IMG/VR virus record: IMGVR_UViG_3300025889_000855
Coordinates: 1 to 25,614 of that record
Direction: 5' to 3' (one strand)
Length of the DNA: 25,614 nucleotides
Source of the DNA: a virus
In this document: positions 1 through 7,784 of the stretch, in pieces
Position numbering within the stretch: the stretch's first letter is position 1
How the letters are laid out: every line of letters begins with the position of its first letter
Notes under the pieces: generated by a model
Told to the model about the DNA's origin: nothing
Seen by the model: only the letters and a program-made list of their open reading frames with translations
The model's database searches: none
Program-made: the position numbers and the translations under genes

Positions 1-39
1 ATCATGCCGTAAACTGCAAGAGCCGTTAATCGCAATCGC

Positions 40-219
40 GTGTTTACCACGAAGCCGTCTGCTGAGAAAGATTTCGACGTTTTCTCGCGAGCTCACGAAG
101 CTCAGTGGACGTACAAGGGTCGGATCCGAGCAACCTCTCCCGAGGAGGCAAAAGAAAGTTTTATGCAAGAAAATTTCGTAACTAACCCAAATAATGTGGC
201 AGTTTATGTTCGCCGGTAA
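40..219 (+). CDS. small hypothetical protein (59 aa)
   Basis: An open frame runs from just after a TAA at 10-12 to a TAA at 217-219; the only conventional start in it is GTG at 40. The C-terminal half (about residues 20-59) reads like a real small phage protein: a W-T-Y-K-G-R-I-R-A strand, then a Ser-Pro-Glu-Glu-Ala helix start, then a Val-Ala-Val-Tyr-Val strand ending in Arg-Arg. No Shine-Dalgarno sequence precedes the GTG. I do not recognise a family. The true gene could begin upstream with a frame change, so the start is uncertain. Confidence 0.4.
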   Translation: MFTTKPSAEKDFDVFSRAHEAQWTYKGRIRATSPEEAKESFMQENFVTNPNNVAVYVRR

Positions 220-250
220 CTTTTACTACTAAATCCCAGGTAAAGTAAGG

Positions 251-326
251 GTCGGCGCGCCTGGTGGCTGCTCCCCAAGAAGCCAATTCGGTGGGGCATG
301 AGGGGGTTCGATTCCCCAGCGCCGAC
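251..326 (+). ncRNA. tRNA-like element with T arm and 8-bp acceptor but no canonical anticodon arm
   Basis: The ends 251-258 and 319-326 are perfect reverse complements (8 bp). Just inside the 3' strand is a textbook T arm: GGGGG at 302-306, loop TTCGATT at 307-313, CCCCA at 314-318, with a G-A mismatch at the base. Total length (76 nt) fits a tRNA. The middle does not fold as D and anticodon arms: no 5-bp stem with a 7-nt loop carrying U33 can be drawn. Instead TGGCT (265-269) pairs with AGCCA (281-285), and CCCCA (273-277) in its loop can pair with TGGGG (292-296), giving an H-type pseudoknot. No CCA is encoded. It may be a decayed tRNA, a tRNA mimic or an integration-site remnant. Confidence 0.45.
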
Positions 327-408
327 TTGAATACATAAAGTGTGCTACCATGCTTGCGGTGCCACCGACCGCCTAAAACGCGGTGGGCTTACATCATTTC
401 ACTTCATC

Positions 409-837
409 ATGCAAATCAAATCCTCCGATCTCGTCAAGCTCGGCGCAGCTGCTGCTGATGCTTACGATGAAAAAGATCAAGCCCAGACAGCCCTAGATGA
501 GTCCTTCGGTCTGCCCTTCAACGCAGCACGTGACAATCTGCTGAGAGATTTAGAAATCGCAGAGTCTCAAGGTCTCGACCTGTCTCTGTTTAGTGGCGAC
601 GAGAGCAGGTTCCGCTTCCCTGTCAACAACACACACATTATCGTGAGAGTCTCCAAGATTCCCACGCCGCACGTCAAGCTCGAACGGTTGCAGGCAAAGG
701 TTAGTAAGCTTGAGCACGAGCTCAAACTCGCTAAGATGGCTCTTAAGCACACGACCGAGCAGCTGATCGCCTCGCGTGAATGCGACGAGCTGACTGATCG
801 GATCAATCTTGCTTTTACACGATTGCGCAAAAGTTAA
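409..837 (+). CDS. hypothetical coiled-coil protein (142 aa)
   Basis: I chose ATG 409; an in-frame ATG at 340 would add a Cys/Arg-rich stretch that overlaps only the leader after the tRNA-like element and does not look coding. The N-terminal half is acidic and helical. Residues about 88-115 have heptad-like Leu spacing (LQAKVSKLEHELKLAK), so a short coiled coil is likely. No signal peptide or membrane segment is visible. It stands alone ahead of a terminator-like hairpin and shows no recognisable family signature. Function is unknown. Confidence 0.7.
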   Translation: MQIKSSDLVKLGAAAADAYDEKDQAQTALDESFGLPFNAARDNLLRDLEIAESQGLDLSLFSGDESRFRFPVNNTHIIVRVSKIPTPHVKLERLQAKVSKLEHELKLAKMALKHTTEQLIASRECDELTDRINLAFTRLRKS

Positions 838-892
838 GTCTGTAACAGTTTTTGCAATTCGCAACAAACCAAACAGTCCAGACAAACCCGTG

Positions 893-898
893 TACAAT
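893..898 (+). promoter_or_regulatory. possible -10 element (TACAAT) in the leader of the MoxR/VWA block
   Basis: TACAAT in the 139-nt gap between the 142 aa gene and the DUF3150-like gene is a good match to a sigma70 -10 box. No convincing -35 box lies 16-18 nt upstream. A hairpin with a T run follows 20 nt downstream, so a transcript starting here would carry it in its leader. Confidence 0.3.
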
Positions 899-917
899 CT
901 TGTGCGTGGGACACCCG

Positions 918-938
918 CCCCCTCTCGTAGGGGGTTTT
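918..938 (+). terminator. rho-independent terminator or attenuator hairpin
   Basis: CCCCCT (918-923) and AGGGGG (929-934) form a 6-bp GC-rich stem with a CTCGT loop, followed by four T residues (935-938). It can end transcripts of the preceding gene. Because a possible -10 box lies upstream of it, it could also attenuate transcription into the 977-7704 block. Confidence 0.55.
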
Positions 939-976
939 CACTAAGGACTAGCTCCCCACTTACTTAACTAAACACA

Positions 977-2194
977 ATGACGACACATTATCTACTGAGC
1001 TGCTCTGTCTCCGCAGACGTCCGCCAAAGCGTTCAAATCAAGTTTGACGATCTGAAGCTTCCTGAGTCGGTAATCGAGACCCTGGAGCGAAACAATACCG
1101 TCAGTCTTCGTCCGAATCTCAGCAATGCGCTTAAGGCAGAACTTGATTCACTTCGCGTTATGCAGCGTGAACTGTATGACAGCTTTTGCATTCATTACCA
1201 TGACGCTCACTTTGTCACTGCTAATTACTTTAAGCCTGCTAATGACTTGATCAAAGAGATTCGGGCAGCGGCTGAAGCCGCAAACGATCGGTTGAAAGAT
1301 CTTTGGAAGTCGGAGCACGATGCGTGGGCGGCCACGGCCGAAGGAATCCTGCGTCCGTTGTTTAAGGATGATGAGGAATTCCGCCTGGCTTACGAAGCCT
1401 ATCTGAGGATCTTCCCTACTAGGGAAGAGTACAAAACACCCGTACGTGTTTCAGTTCTCGGGCCGCTCCCCGTCTCGATGACGACGGTGACAAAACCGAT
1501 CGAAGGGGACCTGACTTCCCTGCTCGCTTACGAGAACCAGATCAATACACAACAAGTTCTACAGGCTGCCCGCGCTAACGCCGCTGACAAAGCTCTCACG
1601 ATTGGCGCAGAACTCCTCGATGACCTGGATGTACGCAGTTCGACCAAGATTGGCAAGCAGCAAACCGGCGGCGATAAGAAGCGTGGAAGCTGGCAGATCA
1701 CGGCAGAGAAACTGAAACTAATCAGTGACTCTGTGCCGGGCTTTGAGCAACTCGCTGGCTTGGCTGATCGTCTCCTCAATGCCGGACAAGCGATCCAAGC
1801 CCCCGAACGAGCAACCAGAGATGCAGGCACGAAAGAGTTTTTTGAAGTTCAGGAAGAAATCCGGAACGAACTTACTTCGATCTGCGACACTCGGGACCCT
1901 TCAAAAGGTTTGGAAAAACTCCAGAAGTCTCTGGCACTAAGTTCGTCTTACAAGACACTGTGCGAAAGGATTCAAACTGCAGAAAACGCAAACGCTCTTA
2001 ATCTGCTGGTTAAGGATGCAGACCTTGAGATGGATATCTACGCACAGCGTGCCAAACAGCTCAAGAAACTAATCAATCAGCGTAAAGAGCTAATCGGCGA
2101 AGCTGGAACTCGGCTGGATGATTTGATCGCCGAAGTGGCCGAAGAGCCGGTAGCTTCCACGCTGAGCAACGAAGACCAGGAGGTTGACTTCTGA
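977..2194 (+). CDS. DUF3150-like protein linked to MoxR/VWA module (405 aa)
   Basis: A mostly helical soluble protein. The N-terminal 130 residues (strand-like start, a D-L-K-L-P segment, then N-T-V-S-L-R-P, then long helices) resemble from memory DUF3150 proteins, which in phages sit beside a MoxR-type ATPase and a VWA protein as here; that assignment is recall plus context, not a search. Residues about 340-390 are charged and probably coiled coil. The C-terminus is acidic and ends D-Q-E-V-D-F, like the acidic-aromatic tips used for docking by SSB-type proteins; that resemblance is only suggestive. The start ATG follows an A/C-rich leader without a Shine-Dalgarno. Its TGA shares one base with the next ATG. 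Biochemical role unknown. Confidence 0.75.
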   Translation: MTTHYLLSCSVSADVRQSVQIKFDDLKLPESVIETLERNNTVSLRPNLSNALKAELDSLRVMQRELYDSFCIHYHDAHFVTANYFKPANDLIKEIRAAAEAANDRLKDLWKSEHDAWAATAEGILRPLFKDDEEFRLAYEAYLRIFPTREEYKTPVRVSVLGPLPVSMTTVTKPIEGDLTSLLAYENQINTQQVLQAARANAADKALTIGAELLDDLDVRSSTKIGKQQTGGDKKRGSWQITAEKLKLISDSVPGFEQLAGLADRLLNAGQAIQAPERATRDAGTKEFFEVQEEIRNELTSICDTRDPSKGLEKLQKSLALSSSYKTLCERIQTAENANALNLLVKDADLEMDIYAQRAKQLKKLINQRKELIGEAGTRLDDLIAEVAEEPVASTLSNEDQEVDF

Positions 2195-2433
2195 TGGAGC
2201 GCTCGATTGTCGTTCTTAAATCCTTCAAGGGTTTCCTTAAGGACATAGAAGTATTTACACCAGACCCCGCACAGGCTGTGTGGTTCTCTTCCGTAGAGGC
2301 TGCGGGAGCCGCTCTACGTCAGGTAAGTCAAAAGCTTTCGACGCAGTGTTGGATTGACGAAGAGTCAATTAAGTTCCCGCGCGAAACTCCGTATCCATCG
2401 TTAGTTACTACCAGTGGCACGCCTTTCTACTAA
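2194..2433 (+). CDS. hypothetical protein (79 aa)
   Basis: The ATG overlaps the upstream TGA (TGATG, 1 nt shared), so translation is probably coupled. The protein is small with no Cys cluster, membrane segment or recognised motif; it has alternating hydrophobic residues at the N-terminus (S-I-V-V-L-K) and a helical middle. Its last 20 bases overlap the next gene. Co-transcribed with the MoxR/VWA genes; function unknown. Confidence 0.6.
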   Translation: MERSIVVLKSFKGFLKDIEVFTPDPAQAVWFSSVEAAGAALRQVSQKLSTQCWIDEESIKFPRETPYPSLVTTSGTPFY

Positions 2434-3085
2434 GAAACTCCAAGATCTGGATATCTCAACGCCGAGATGTCTCGTTCAGGTTGAAGTGTTCTATCGGAAA
2501 CGAGGGAACACTATCGGCGACTTCTTTTTCGAGTCGCTCACAGTAGAACATACTGATTACGGTTTAATCCTGATACCTGGAGCCAGTTTTAAATCCCTAA
2601 TGGAGCTACAGGTCTACGTGGAGGGGCGGGTCGCCCGCCACGCTCCGGTCCCCTCTGCGCTCAAATTCACAAAATATGCGAGGAAACAAGCTATCTCAGA
2701 CGATCAATTAGACAGATGCGTAACCAGTCACTACATGGAGGGATCCCCACTGTATCGAAATTGTATGCTCGTAGCAGAAGATAAGGAGGGGAGAATCTGG
2801 TGCAAATTTGACGAGAGTGCCGAACCGAGACTTGTAACTCGCGAGGAATATGAAAGAGACATAGGAGAGTTTGTACTTTGGGACGAAAAGAAAGTTGACG
2901 AACTTAATGAGTTAGTGAAAACATCAGCACAGGAACTCGTAAAGCTTAGGCAAGATTGGACAACTAAATACAAAACACTAATACGACAGAAGCACGACGA
3001 GTGCACAGGGGTCAGAGTCGAGACTGTCTCCGTCAAGACAGAAGAAGCAACGACCCTTCAGGAAATCATTCAGACCTACAGCTAA
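2414..3085 (+). CDS. hypothetical protein with C-terminal helical region (223 aa)
   Basis: It starts at GTG 2414, inside the end of the previous gene. The first 75 residues look beta-rich (C-L-V-Q-V-E-V-F-Y, then F-F-F-E-S-L-T-V), and residues about 150-200 are charged and helical with heptad-like spacing. No catalytic motif is recognised. It lies directly upstream of the MoxR ATPase with an 18-nt gap, so it probably belongs to the same functional unit. Codons are more AT-rich than in the ATPase gene next door. Confidence 0.65.
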   Translation: MARLSTKKLQDLDISTPRCLVQVEVFYRKRGNTIGDFFFESLTVEHTDYGLILIPGASFKSLMELQVYVEGRVARHAPVPSALKFTKYARKQAISDDQLDRCVTSHYMEGSPLYRNCMLVAEDKEGRIWCKFDESAEPRLVTREEYERDIGEFVLWDEKKVDELNELVKTSAQELVKLRQDWTTKYKTLIRQKHDECTGVRVETVSVKTEEATTLQEIIQTYS

Positions 3086-3103
3086 CCAACAATCAACAAC
3101 ACC

Positions 3104-4294
3104 ATGGAAAACTCTTTGTTCATCAAACTTCAAAACTTTCGCGGAGCTCTCAATGCTGCTTATCTTGAGCGTGAACCGATCGTGGATGGTTTGCTTGCCA
3201 CGCTGATCAGCAAGCAGAACGCTTTTCTCCTCGGCGCTCCCGGCACAGGTAAATCTGATTTGGTTCGCTCAATTTGCGGCGGAATCACAGACGCGCGTTA
3301 CTTCGGATATCTGCTTACGCCCACGTCCGATCCCTCGGAAGTCTTCGGGCCGGTAGCAGTCAGCAAGCTACTGAACGATGAATACACTCGCGACGTATCT
3401 GGTTACCTTCCGGATGCGCACATTGCTTTCACTGATGAGCTGTTTCGTGGAAGCTCCGCAATCTTGAATTCGCTTCTGACTCTCCTGAACGAACGGACAT
3501 TCAACAACGGCAAAGAGAACATCAAAACTCCCATCCAATCGATCATCGCAGCAACAAACAGCTGGCCCGATGAGGAATCTCTGCAGGCCTTTGCGGATCG
3601 TTTTCTGTTCCGTCCAACCGTGCTGCCGCTGCGCAAACCAACCTCCAAGCGTCGACTGGACGAGTGGGGCCTAGGGATCGATGAGCGGCCCACGGTGGGG
3701 CAAGCCTTGTCCCTACAGGAACTAGAACAGCTGCAGGCTGCTGCAACGCAGCTCAAAGCCTCTGAAGAGTTTCTAGATAAGTTTAACTCTGTCTGGGAGA
3801 TGCTCGAACAGCGCGGTATCACAATCAGCGACCGGCGTCGCATTCAGATCCTGAAGTTTCTTCGAGCCTGGGCAGTTGTCTTGGGTGATGACGAACTGGT
3901 GCCGGAGCACATGCACAACAGCCTGATACACATTGTCTATACGACAGCGGAAGACCAAACCGTTATCAAAGAAGTTCTGGAACAAGAAGTCCCAACCGCA
4001 GACAAAGTCTTCGGCGATGCGAAGCGAGCAGCTGCAGGGATCATGGCAGAGTACTCGGCCCACTCCAACAAAGTACGCACCAAGGGTCTGACAGAGCTCA
4101 ACGACTTTGTGATGCTGATCAGGAAATACCATAAAGATATGACGACAGTGAAGGATAAAGTATCCGAGATCTTGGACGGCACTAGATTGAGGATGACGGT
4201 TTCCACGCGAGCGAATGGGGTGAAACTCGTTCAACACTTGCAAAACAACTGCGACACCCTGGCCCGAGCCATCAGCGACTTCAGTAAGGAATGA
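3104..4294 (+). CDS. MoxR/RavA-type AAA+ ATPase (396 aa)
   Basis: A hexameric AAA+ remodelling ATPase of the MoxR class, which typically partners a VWA protein to insert cofactors or to activate or disassemble target complexes. Visible motifs: Walker A GAPGTGKS (44-51), Walker B I-A-F-T-D-E (107-112), the helix-2 insert region L-N-S-L-L-T-L-L-N-E-R (121-131) typical of MoxR, sensor 1 A-A-T-N (149-152), and an arginine-finger-like A-D-R-F (164-167). The C-terminal 200 residues are helical lid and extension. It overlaps the next gene by ATGA. The VWA protein is encoded two genes downstream, the classic MoxR-VWA pairing. The substrate in this phage is unknown. Confidence 0.92.
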   Translation: MENSLFIKLQNFRGALNAAYLEREPIVDGLLATLISKQNAFLLGAPGTGKSDLVRSICGGITDARYFGYLLTPTSDPSEVFGPVAVSKLLNDEYTRDVSGYLPDAHIAFTDELFRGSSAILNSLLTLLNERTFNNGKENIKTPIQSIIAATNSWPDEESLQAFADRFLFRPTVLPLRKPTSKRRLDEWGLGIDERPTVGQALSLQELEQLQAAATQLKASEEFLDKFNSVWEMLEQRGITISDRRRIQILKFLRAWAVVLGDDELVPEHMHNSLIHIVYTTAEDQTVIKEVLEQEVPTADKVFGDAKRAAAGIMAEYSAHSNKVRTKGLTELNDFVMLIRKYHKDMTTVKDKVSEILDGTRLRMTVSTRANGVKLVQHLQNNCDTLARAISDFSKE

Positions 4295-4608
4295 CAACCA
4301 AACCAAAGAACAAAGGAAAGCTAAGCGTGGGGGATGTTACATACATCCTCCTGTCTCAGGAATCCGACTCCGCCTTAGGTCGCGAACTGAATGTCTCGAA
4401 GCAGTGCATAAATCAAGTTCGCAAAGGTTTGACCTACAAGAACTTGGCTCCTGATCTGCCTAGACGTTCTTCCGAGCCGCGAGTTCCCTGTACTTCTTGT
4501 GCTTACTGGGGGGCGTCCGGCTGCGGGCTTGAGGTTCCGGAAGCGCTTACCGATCCGTTCTTCGCACGAGAGTGCAGTTACTTCAACTCAACAGAATCAT
4601 CGTCATGA
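4291..4608 (+). CDS. small HTH plus four-Cys (putative zinc) protein (105 aa)
   Basis: ATGA overlaps at both ends couple it tightly between the ATPase and VWA genes. Residues 13-55 look like a helix-turn-helix of the kind found in phage proteins (S-A-L-G-R-E-L-N-V-S-K-Q-C-I-N-Q-V-R-K-G). The C-terminal part has C-x2-C (68-71), another Cys near 78 and one near 95, a likely zinc or Fe-S site. It could be a DNA-binding regulator or an adaptor that directs the MoxR/VWA machine to a target. The motif reading is mine by eye; no named family is claimed. Confidence 0.7.
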   Translation: MTTKPKNKGKLSVGDVTYILLSQESDSALGRELNVSKQCINQVRKGLTYKNLAPDLPRRSSEPRVPCTSCAYWGASGCGLEVPEALTDPFFARECSYFNSTESSS

Positions 4609-6164
4609 GCTCCCATCAGTTCACCACGCAAACTGAGTTTGTTCGGCTGTGCGATAACGAGCCGCTCACACTAGCGTGCTCTGCTCTTGCTGACTTCCTA
4701 TGGTCTGACTTCGTGCGCGAGTCGCGTCCGGCCGTCAAGTATCTGATCGATCATTACAACATCCGTCAGCTCTCCCGCTTCGGTAAAGAAGTGTTTGATC
4801 GGCTGTACAACGCCGATGAAGTCAACTGGCTGGTGACTGAAGACGCGTATGAAGACTACTTCCGTCGTATGTGTGACGGAGAGACTTCCGCGTTGCCTCA
4901 AGGGTACAAGCCAGAGAACGGAATCTGGCACGCGATCATGACGGATCTATCCAACGCGGCAGCGTGGCGCGACCTGTTGCAGCATTGCGTAGGAGATCAG
5001 TTCAACAGCGGTAACAACGCGGTCTCCATCCTCAACAAACTCGCAGAAGTAATCGAAGAGGCTATATCTAATCAGTCTTTCGACGTAGAGCTTCTGACCA
5101 ACGCAGCAGACCAACTGCAGCAGCTGCGGGAAGAGTTCAAGAGAGCCCAGGCAGCGGGTGATAGGGCTGCGGCCGATAAAGCAAGACAGAAAGGCAAGCA
5201 GCTGAACCAAGCGATCAGTGAGGCAATCCAGCAAGCCTCGGAAGCTCTGCGCCCGCAGGCAAACAAGATTGTAGATCAGACGCTGCAGGAGAGCAAGGAT
5301 CAGAACGAGCAAATGTCCACGCTGGCCGGAACGACAGCGGGCGCCGGCTCGAAGACGGCCGATCTCAAGCAAAAGAAGGAATTGGCTCAGCGGCTGGCAA
5401 ACAATAAAGCGTTGCGACAACTAGCCAAGAAGCTGGGAGCGCTTAAACAGACTTGGGTTGAGCGAAAGCGCGCAAAGAAGAACAAAGCAAACTATGACTG
5501 TATCGTGGGCGCCAAATTCAGCGATGATCTGACGCGAGCCTTCCCGATTGAAACAGCACTGGCAGGTACGGAACAAGGCAGGGCTCTGTTTGCCCTCAAA
5601 TTTGCGCACAAGACCCTGCTAACTAAGGACTACACAGCAACTGCAAAGCATCTCGATAAAGGTCCCGTCGTCATGTACGTGGACGTTTCCGGCTCAATGA
5701 GCGGAGAGCGAGAGCTGTGGAGTAAAGCCATCACGCTTGTCATAACAGAGCAAGCCCTCAAAGAAAACCGTACGGTTTACATAAATCTGTTCGACACTCG
5801 GATCGACAAGAGCATCCAGCTAAAACCAGGCGCTGCTGATATCTCAACGTTGCTGGACTTCGTTGCGGAATGGACGCTCGGCGGCGGGACGAGCTTCAAT
5901 GCCGTTGTCGGCCACGCGCTCGAAAAAGGGTGTAAGGACCCGCGGGCGGACATTCTCATGATCACGGACGGGTATGCAGACCTCACAGACGCCTTCTGCT
6001 CTCGCCTGAATACATTTAAGCAAACAACGGGGACGCAATGGAGCACAGTCTGTGTGGAAACAGACGTACCGGACATTTGTTACAAGTTCAGCGATGAGGT
6101 ATTTTCGGTAAATCTCTACAATACGGAGAACACCATTGACGCAATCCAGCGGTGCTTCCGATGA
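4605..6164 (+). CDS. VWA-domain protein, MoxR partner (519 aa)
   Basis: I start it at ATG 4605, which overlaps the upstream TGA by ATGA; an in-frame ATG at 4572 lies inside the previous gene. Residues about 150-290 are strongly helical and charged, probably coiled coil. The C-terminal third is a von Willebrand factor A domain with a complete metal-ion-dependent adhesion site: D-V-S-G-S at 360-364, Thr429 in G-G-G-T-S, and Asp455 in T-D-G. This layout (long helical region then VWA) is that of CobT-like and other MoxR-partner proteins. With the ATPase it should form a two-component remodelling machine in the cytoplasm. ATGA also links it to the next gene. Confidence 0.9.
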   Translation: MSSHQFTTQTEFVRLCDNEPLTLACSALADFLWSDFVRESRPAVKYLIDHYNIRQLSRFGKEVFDRLYNADEVNWLVTEDAYEDYFRRMCDGETSALPQGYKPENGIWHAIMTDLSNAAAWRDLLQHCVGDQFNSGNNAVSILNKLAEVIEEAISNQSFDVELLTNAADQLQQLREEFKRAQAAGDRAAADKARQKGKQLNQAISEAIQQASEALRPQANKIVDQTLQESKDQNEQMSTLAGTTAGAGSKTADLKQKKELAQRLANNKALRQLAKKLGALKQTWVERKRAKKNKANYDCIVGAKFSDDLTRAFPIETALAGTEQGRALFALKFAHKTLLTKDYTATAKHLDKGPVVMYVDVSGSMSGERELWSKAITLVITEQALKENRTVYINLFDTRIDKSIQLKPGAADISTLLDFVAEWTLGGGTSFNAVVGHALEKGCKDPRADILMITDGYADLTDAFCSRLNTFKQTTGTQWSTVCVETDVPDICYKFSDEVFSVNLYNTENTIDAIQRCFR

Positions 6165-6409
6165 CTCTAGATGCGGCTGGCCACGCGGAACAGATTCAAA
6201 CGATCGCTCAAATTAAAGCTGAGTATGAAAAGCAAGCTGCCACTCGCACCCAACCCTCCGCAGAAAGTAAGGCAAGCGCCCCAACAACAGCGGATTCTAG
6301 AATCGGAGACATCTGGTATAACTGCATAACAAACGAATACTTTATATGCAACGGCAGAATAAACGGCGTGGCTAACTGGGTAAAACTGTTGGAGGTCTTA
6401 GAGCCGTGA
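6161..6409 (+). CDS. hypothetical protein with G-D-I-W-Y motif (82 aa)
   Basis: ATG 6161 overlaps the VWA stop codon (ATGA). The N-terminal 45 residues are helical then Ala/Ser/Thr-rich and probably flexible. Residues about 49-80 (R-I-G-D-I-W-Y-N, then E-Y-F-I-C-N-G, then A-N-W-V-K-L) match the short beta motif common in phage tail-fibre and structural proteins. On its own this does not prove a virion role, since the gene is embedded in a non-structural block. Confidence 0.6.
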   Translation: MTLDAAGHAEQIQTIAQIKAEYEKQAATRTQPSAESKASAPTTADSRIGDIWYNCITNEYFICNGRINGVANWVKLLEVLEP

Positions 6410-6825
6410 AGCAACAGGAAGAGATCAAGAGAATCTTGAATGAGTACTGCACAGATTCAACGTCGAGCAACAACGTCAAAGAGTGGGTACGTAGCGTCCT
6501 GTCGTTCAATATCCCGCAAACTAATGCTATGTACCGAGGAGGAGGTTCGATCGCCCACTTAAATTGTTGGGTGATCTACGATCCCTCCGCGGAAACGTTC
6601 TTCATCGCAAGAACAGATACAGCTGCATCAGCCAGAAGTAATGGCGTGCGGCTTGCTCTAGAGGATTACCTCAGCGTATCCTACGGAGTGCGTTCTCTCC
6701 ACAACATAAAAGCTCAACTACTGATGTCGACTCTTGAGCTAGATGAACTCAGCAATACGGTTGCTGAGGACGTCCACGCGTGGTGCACGCTGCTGGACAG
6801 CACCGCTGCGGCTCCTAAACCTTAA
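6406..6825 (+). CDS. hypothetical protein (139 aa)
   Basis: It begins at GTG 6406, overlapping the upstream TGA by four bases. The protein has a helical N-terminus, a central beta-looking stretch (L-N-C-W-V-I-Y-D-P then F-F-I-A-R-T-D) and a helical C-terminus. No catalytic or metal motif is recognised. It is part of the same coupled chain as the VWA gene. Function unknown. Confidence 0.6.
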   Translation: MKQQEEIKRILNEYCTDSTSSNNVKEWVRSVLSFNIPQTNAMYRGGGSIAHLNCWVIYDPSAETFFIARTDTAASARSNGVRLALEDYLSVSYGVRSLHNIKAQLLMSTLELDELSNTVAEDVHAWCTLLDSTAAAPKP

Positions 6826-6861
6826 GGATTTGAGAACAAGGCTTGTGTCTCCCACCATTCT

Positions 6862-7704
6862 GTGCCTACCATCGATCCGCAAACCCACCTACCTTCACTT
6901 GAAGTGAACTTTCAATTCAACTACAAAGGCACTCCGCTCAATAGCACTGAAGCGGCGGCTCTACTCACCTTGTCTCACGGTAACGATCCTGTCGCCGTCG
7001 ATATCAACAAGCTGGTTGACGGCAGGCGCCTCAACAGCAAAGCCTTGTTCGATATGGCCGTAAAACAGGCCAAACCGGAGCTGGCTAGTCTCGCGTGGAA
7101 GATCTCGGTGCATAAAGAGGGGACGACGGAAACGCACCGTCAGATCGTCCCACGGACGTTCGCAAGGGCCTCAAGCATCCAGGCATCCGCAGACGCCCCC
7201 CAGGCGGAGGAAATCATCGACAAGATCCTCCACTCGCAATCGAACTGGGCTGCTGGGGCCGCATTGTTGATCAGCAATCTCGACAAAACCGAGTGGACAA
7301 CTCTTCGTCACCTGGCGACTGAGTTCGTTAATCACTGTGCGGATTTCAGCCTGTTGCCAGAGACGTCCTCAGCATTTAAAGGGTTCAAGCGCACAGAAGA
7401 CAACCTGTACGTTCCTAGGGACATCTCGAAAGAGACTCCCCGTCGCGAGTCCTTCCACGTGGGCTCCCTGTACATCGGCCTCCGGGACGGCCTGATCTTC
7501 TGCCAGAAGAACGGTCTAACTCAAGTCGAGAGCGACGTGGCTACCGGGTACAGCACCGGAGAGGAGTCCAGACAGCTCATCCCTGGTGCTCTCAGCCGGG
7601 TTTACTACAAGGTTCGCCTCAGCGAGAAGGGCGCTGCGTTGCAGGAAACTTGGTCGGACGCCGAGGACCACACAATCGCGATCTTCGCCAGTAAGCTGCG
7701 CTGA
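6862..7704 (+). CDS. hypothetical protein (280 aa)
   Basis: It starts at GTG 6862 with no Shine-Dalgarno and is the last gene before a strong terminator. The N-terminal 50 residues look beta-stranded (L-E-V-N-F-Q-F-N-Y), the rest is mixed. I see no signal peptide, membrane segment or catalytic motif. GC content is somewhat higher than in the preceding small genes, similar to the ATPase and VWA genes. It could be another component of the MoxR/VWA block, judged only from position. Confidence 0.65.
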   Translation: MPTIDPQTHLPSLEVNFQFNYKGTPLNSTEAAALLTLSHGNDPVAVDINKLVDGRRLNSKALFDMAVKQAKPELASLAWKISVHKEGTTETHRQIVPRTFARASSIQASADAPQAEEIIDKILHSQSNWAAGAALLISNLDKTEWTTLRHLATEFVNHCADFSLLPETSSAFKGFKRTEDNLYVPRDISKETPRRESFHVGSLYIGLRDGLIFCQKNGLTQVESDVATGYSTGEESRQLIPGALSRVYYKVRLSEKGAALQETWSDAEDHTIAIFASKLR

Positions 7705-7727
7705 CACGACCGCTGAGCTAAGTTCAT

Positions 7728-7759
7728 AACGCTCCCGAGATTGCTTGGGAGCGTTTTTT
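7728..7759 (+). terminator. rho-independent terminator
   Basis: AACGCTCCC (7728-7736) pairs with GGGAGCGTT (7747-7755) around a 10-nt loop, and six T residues cover 7754-7759. It lies between the end of the 280 aa gene and the DNA polymerase gene and should separate the two transcription units. Confidence 0.88.
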
Positions 7760-7784
7760 ATTCCCTCTTTACACCGCCTTCGAG

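Noticed and set aside
251-326. Ordinary tRNA with a readable anticodon
   Set aside because: I tried anticodon loops around CCC, GCC, TCG and CGG; none has a five-pair stem with U33, so no amino acid can be assigned.
340-408. N-terminal extension of the 142 aa protein from ATG 340
   Set aside because: The 23 extra residues (Cys/His/Arg-rich) do not resemble the rest, and the stretch is the short leader after the tRNA-like element.
3543-4306. Minus-strand frames of 67-177 residues under the MoxR gene
   Set aside because: They are antisense shadows of a clearly coding, motif-complete ATPase gene and show no motif of their own.
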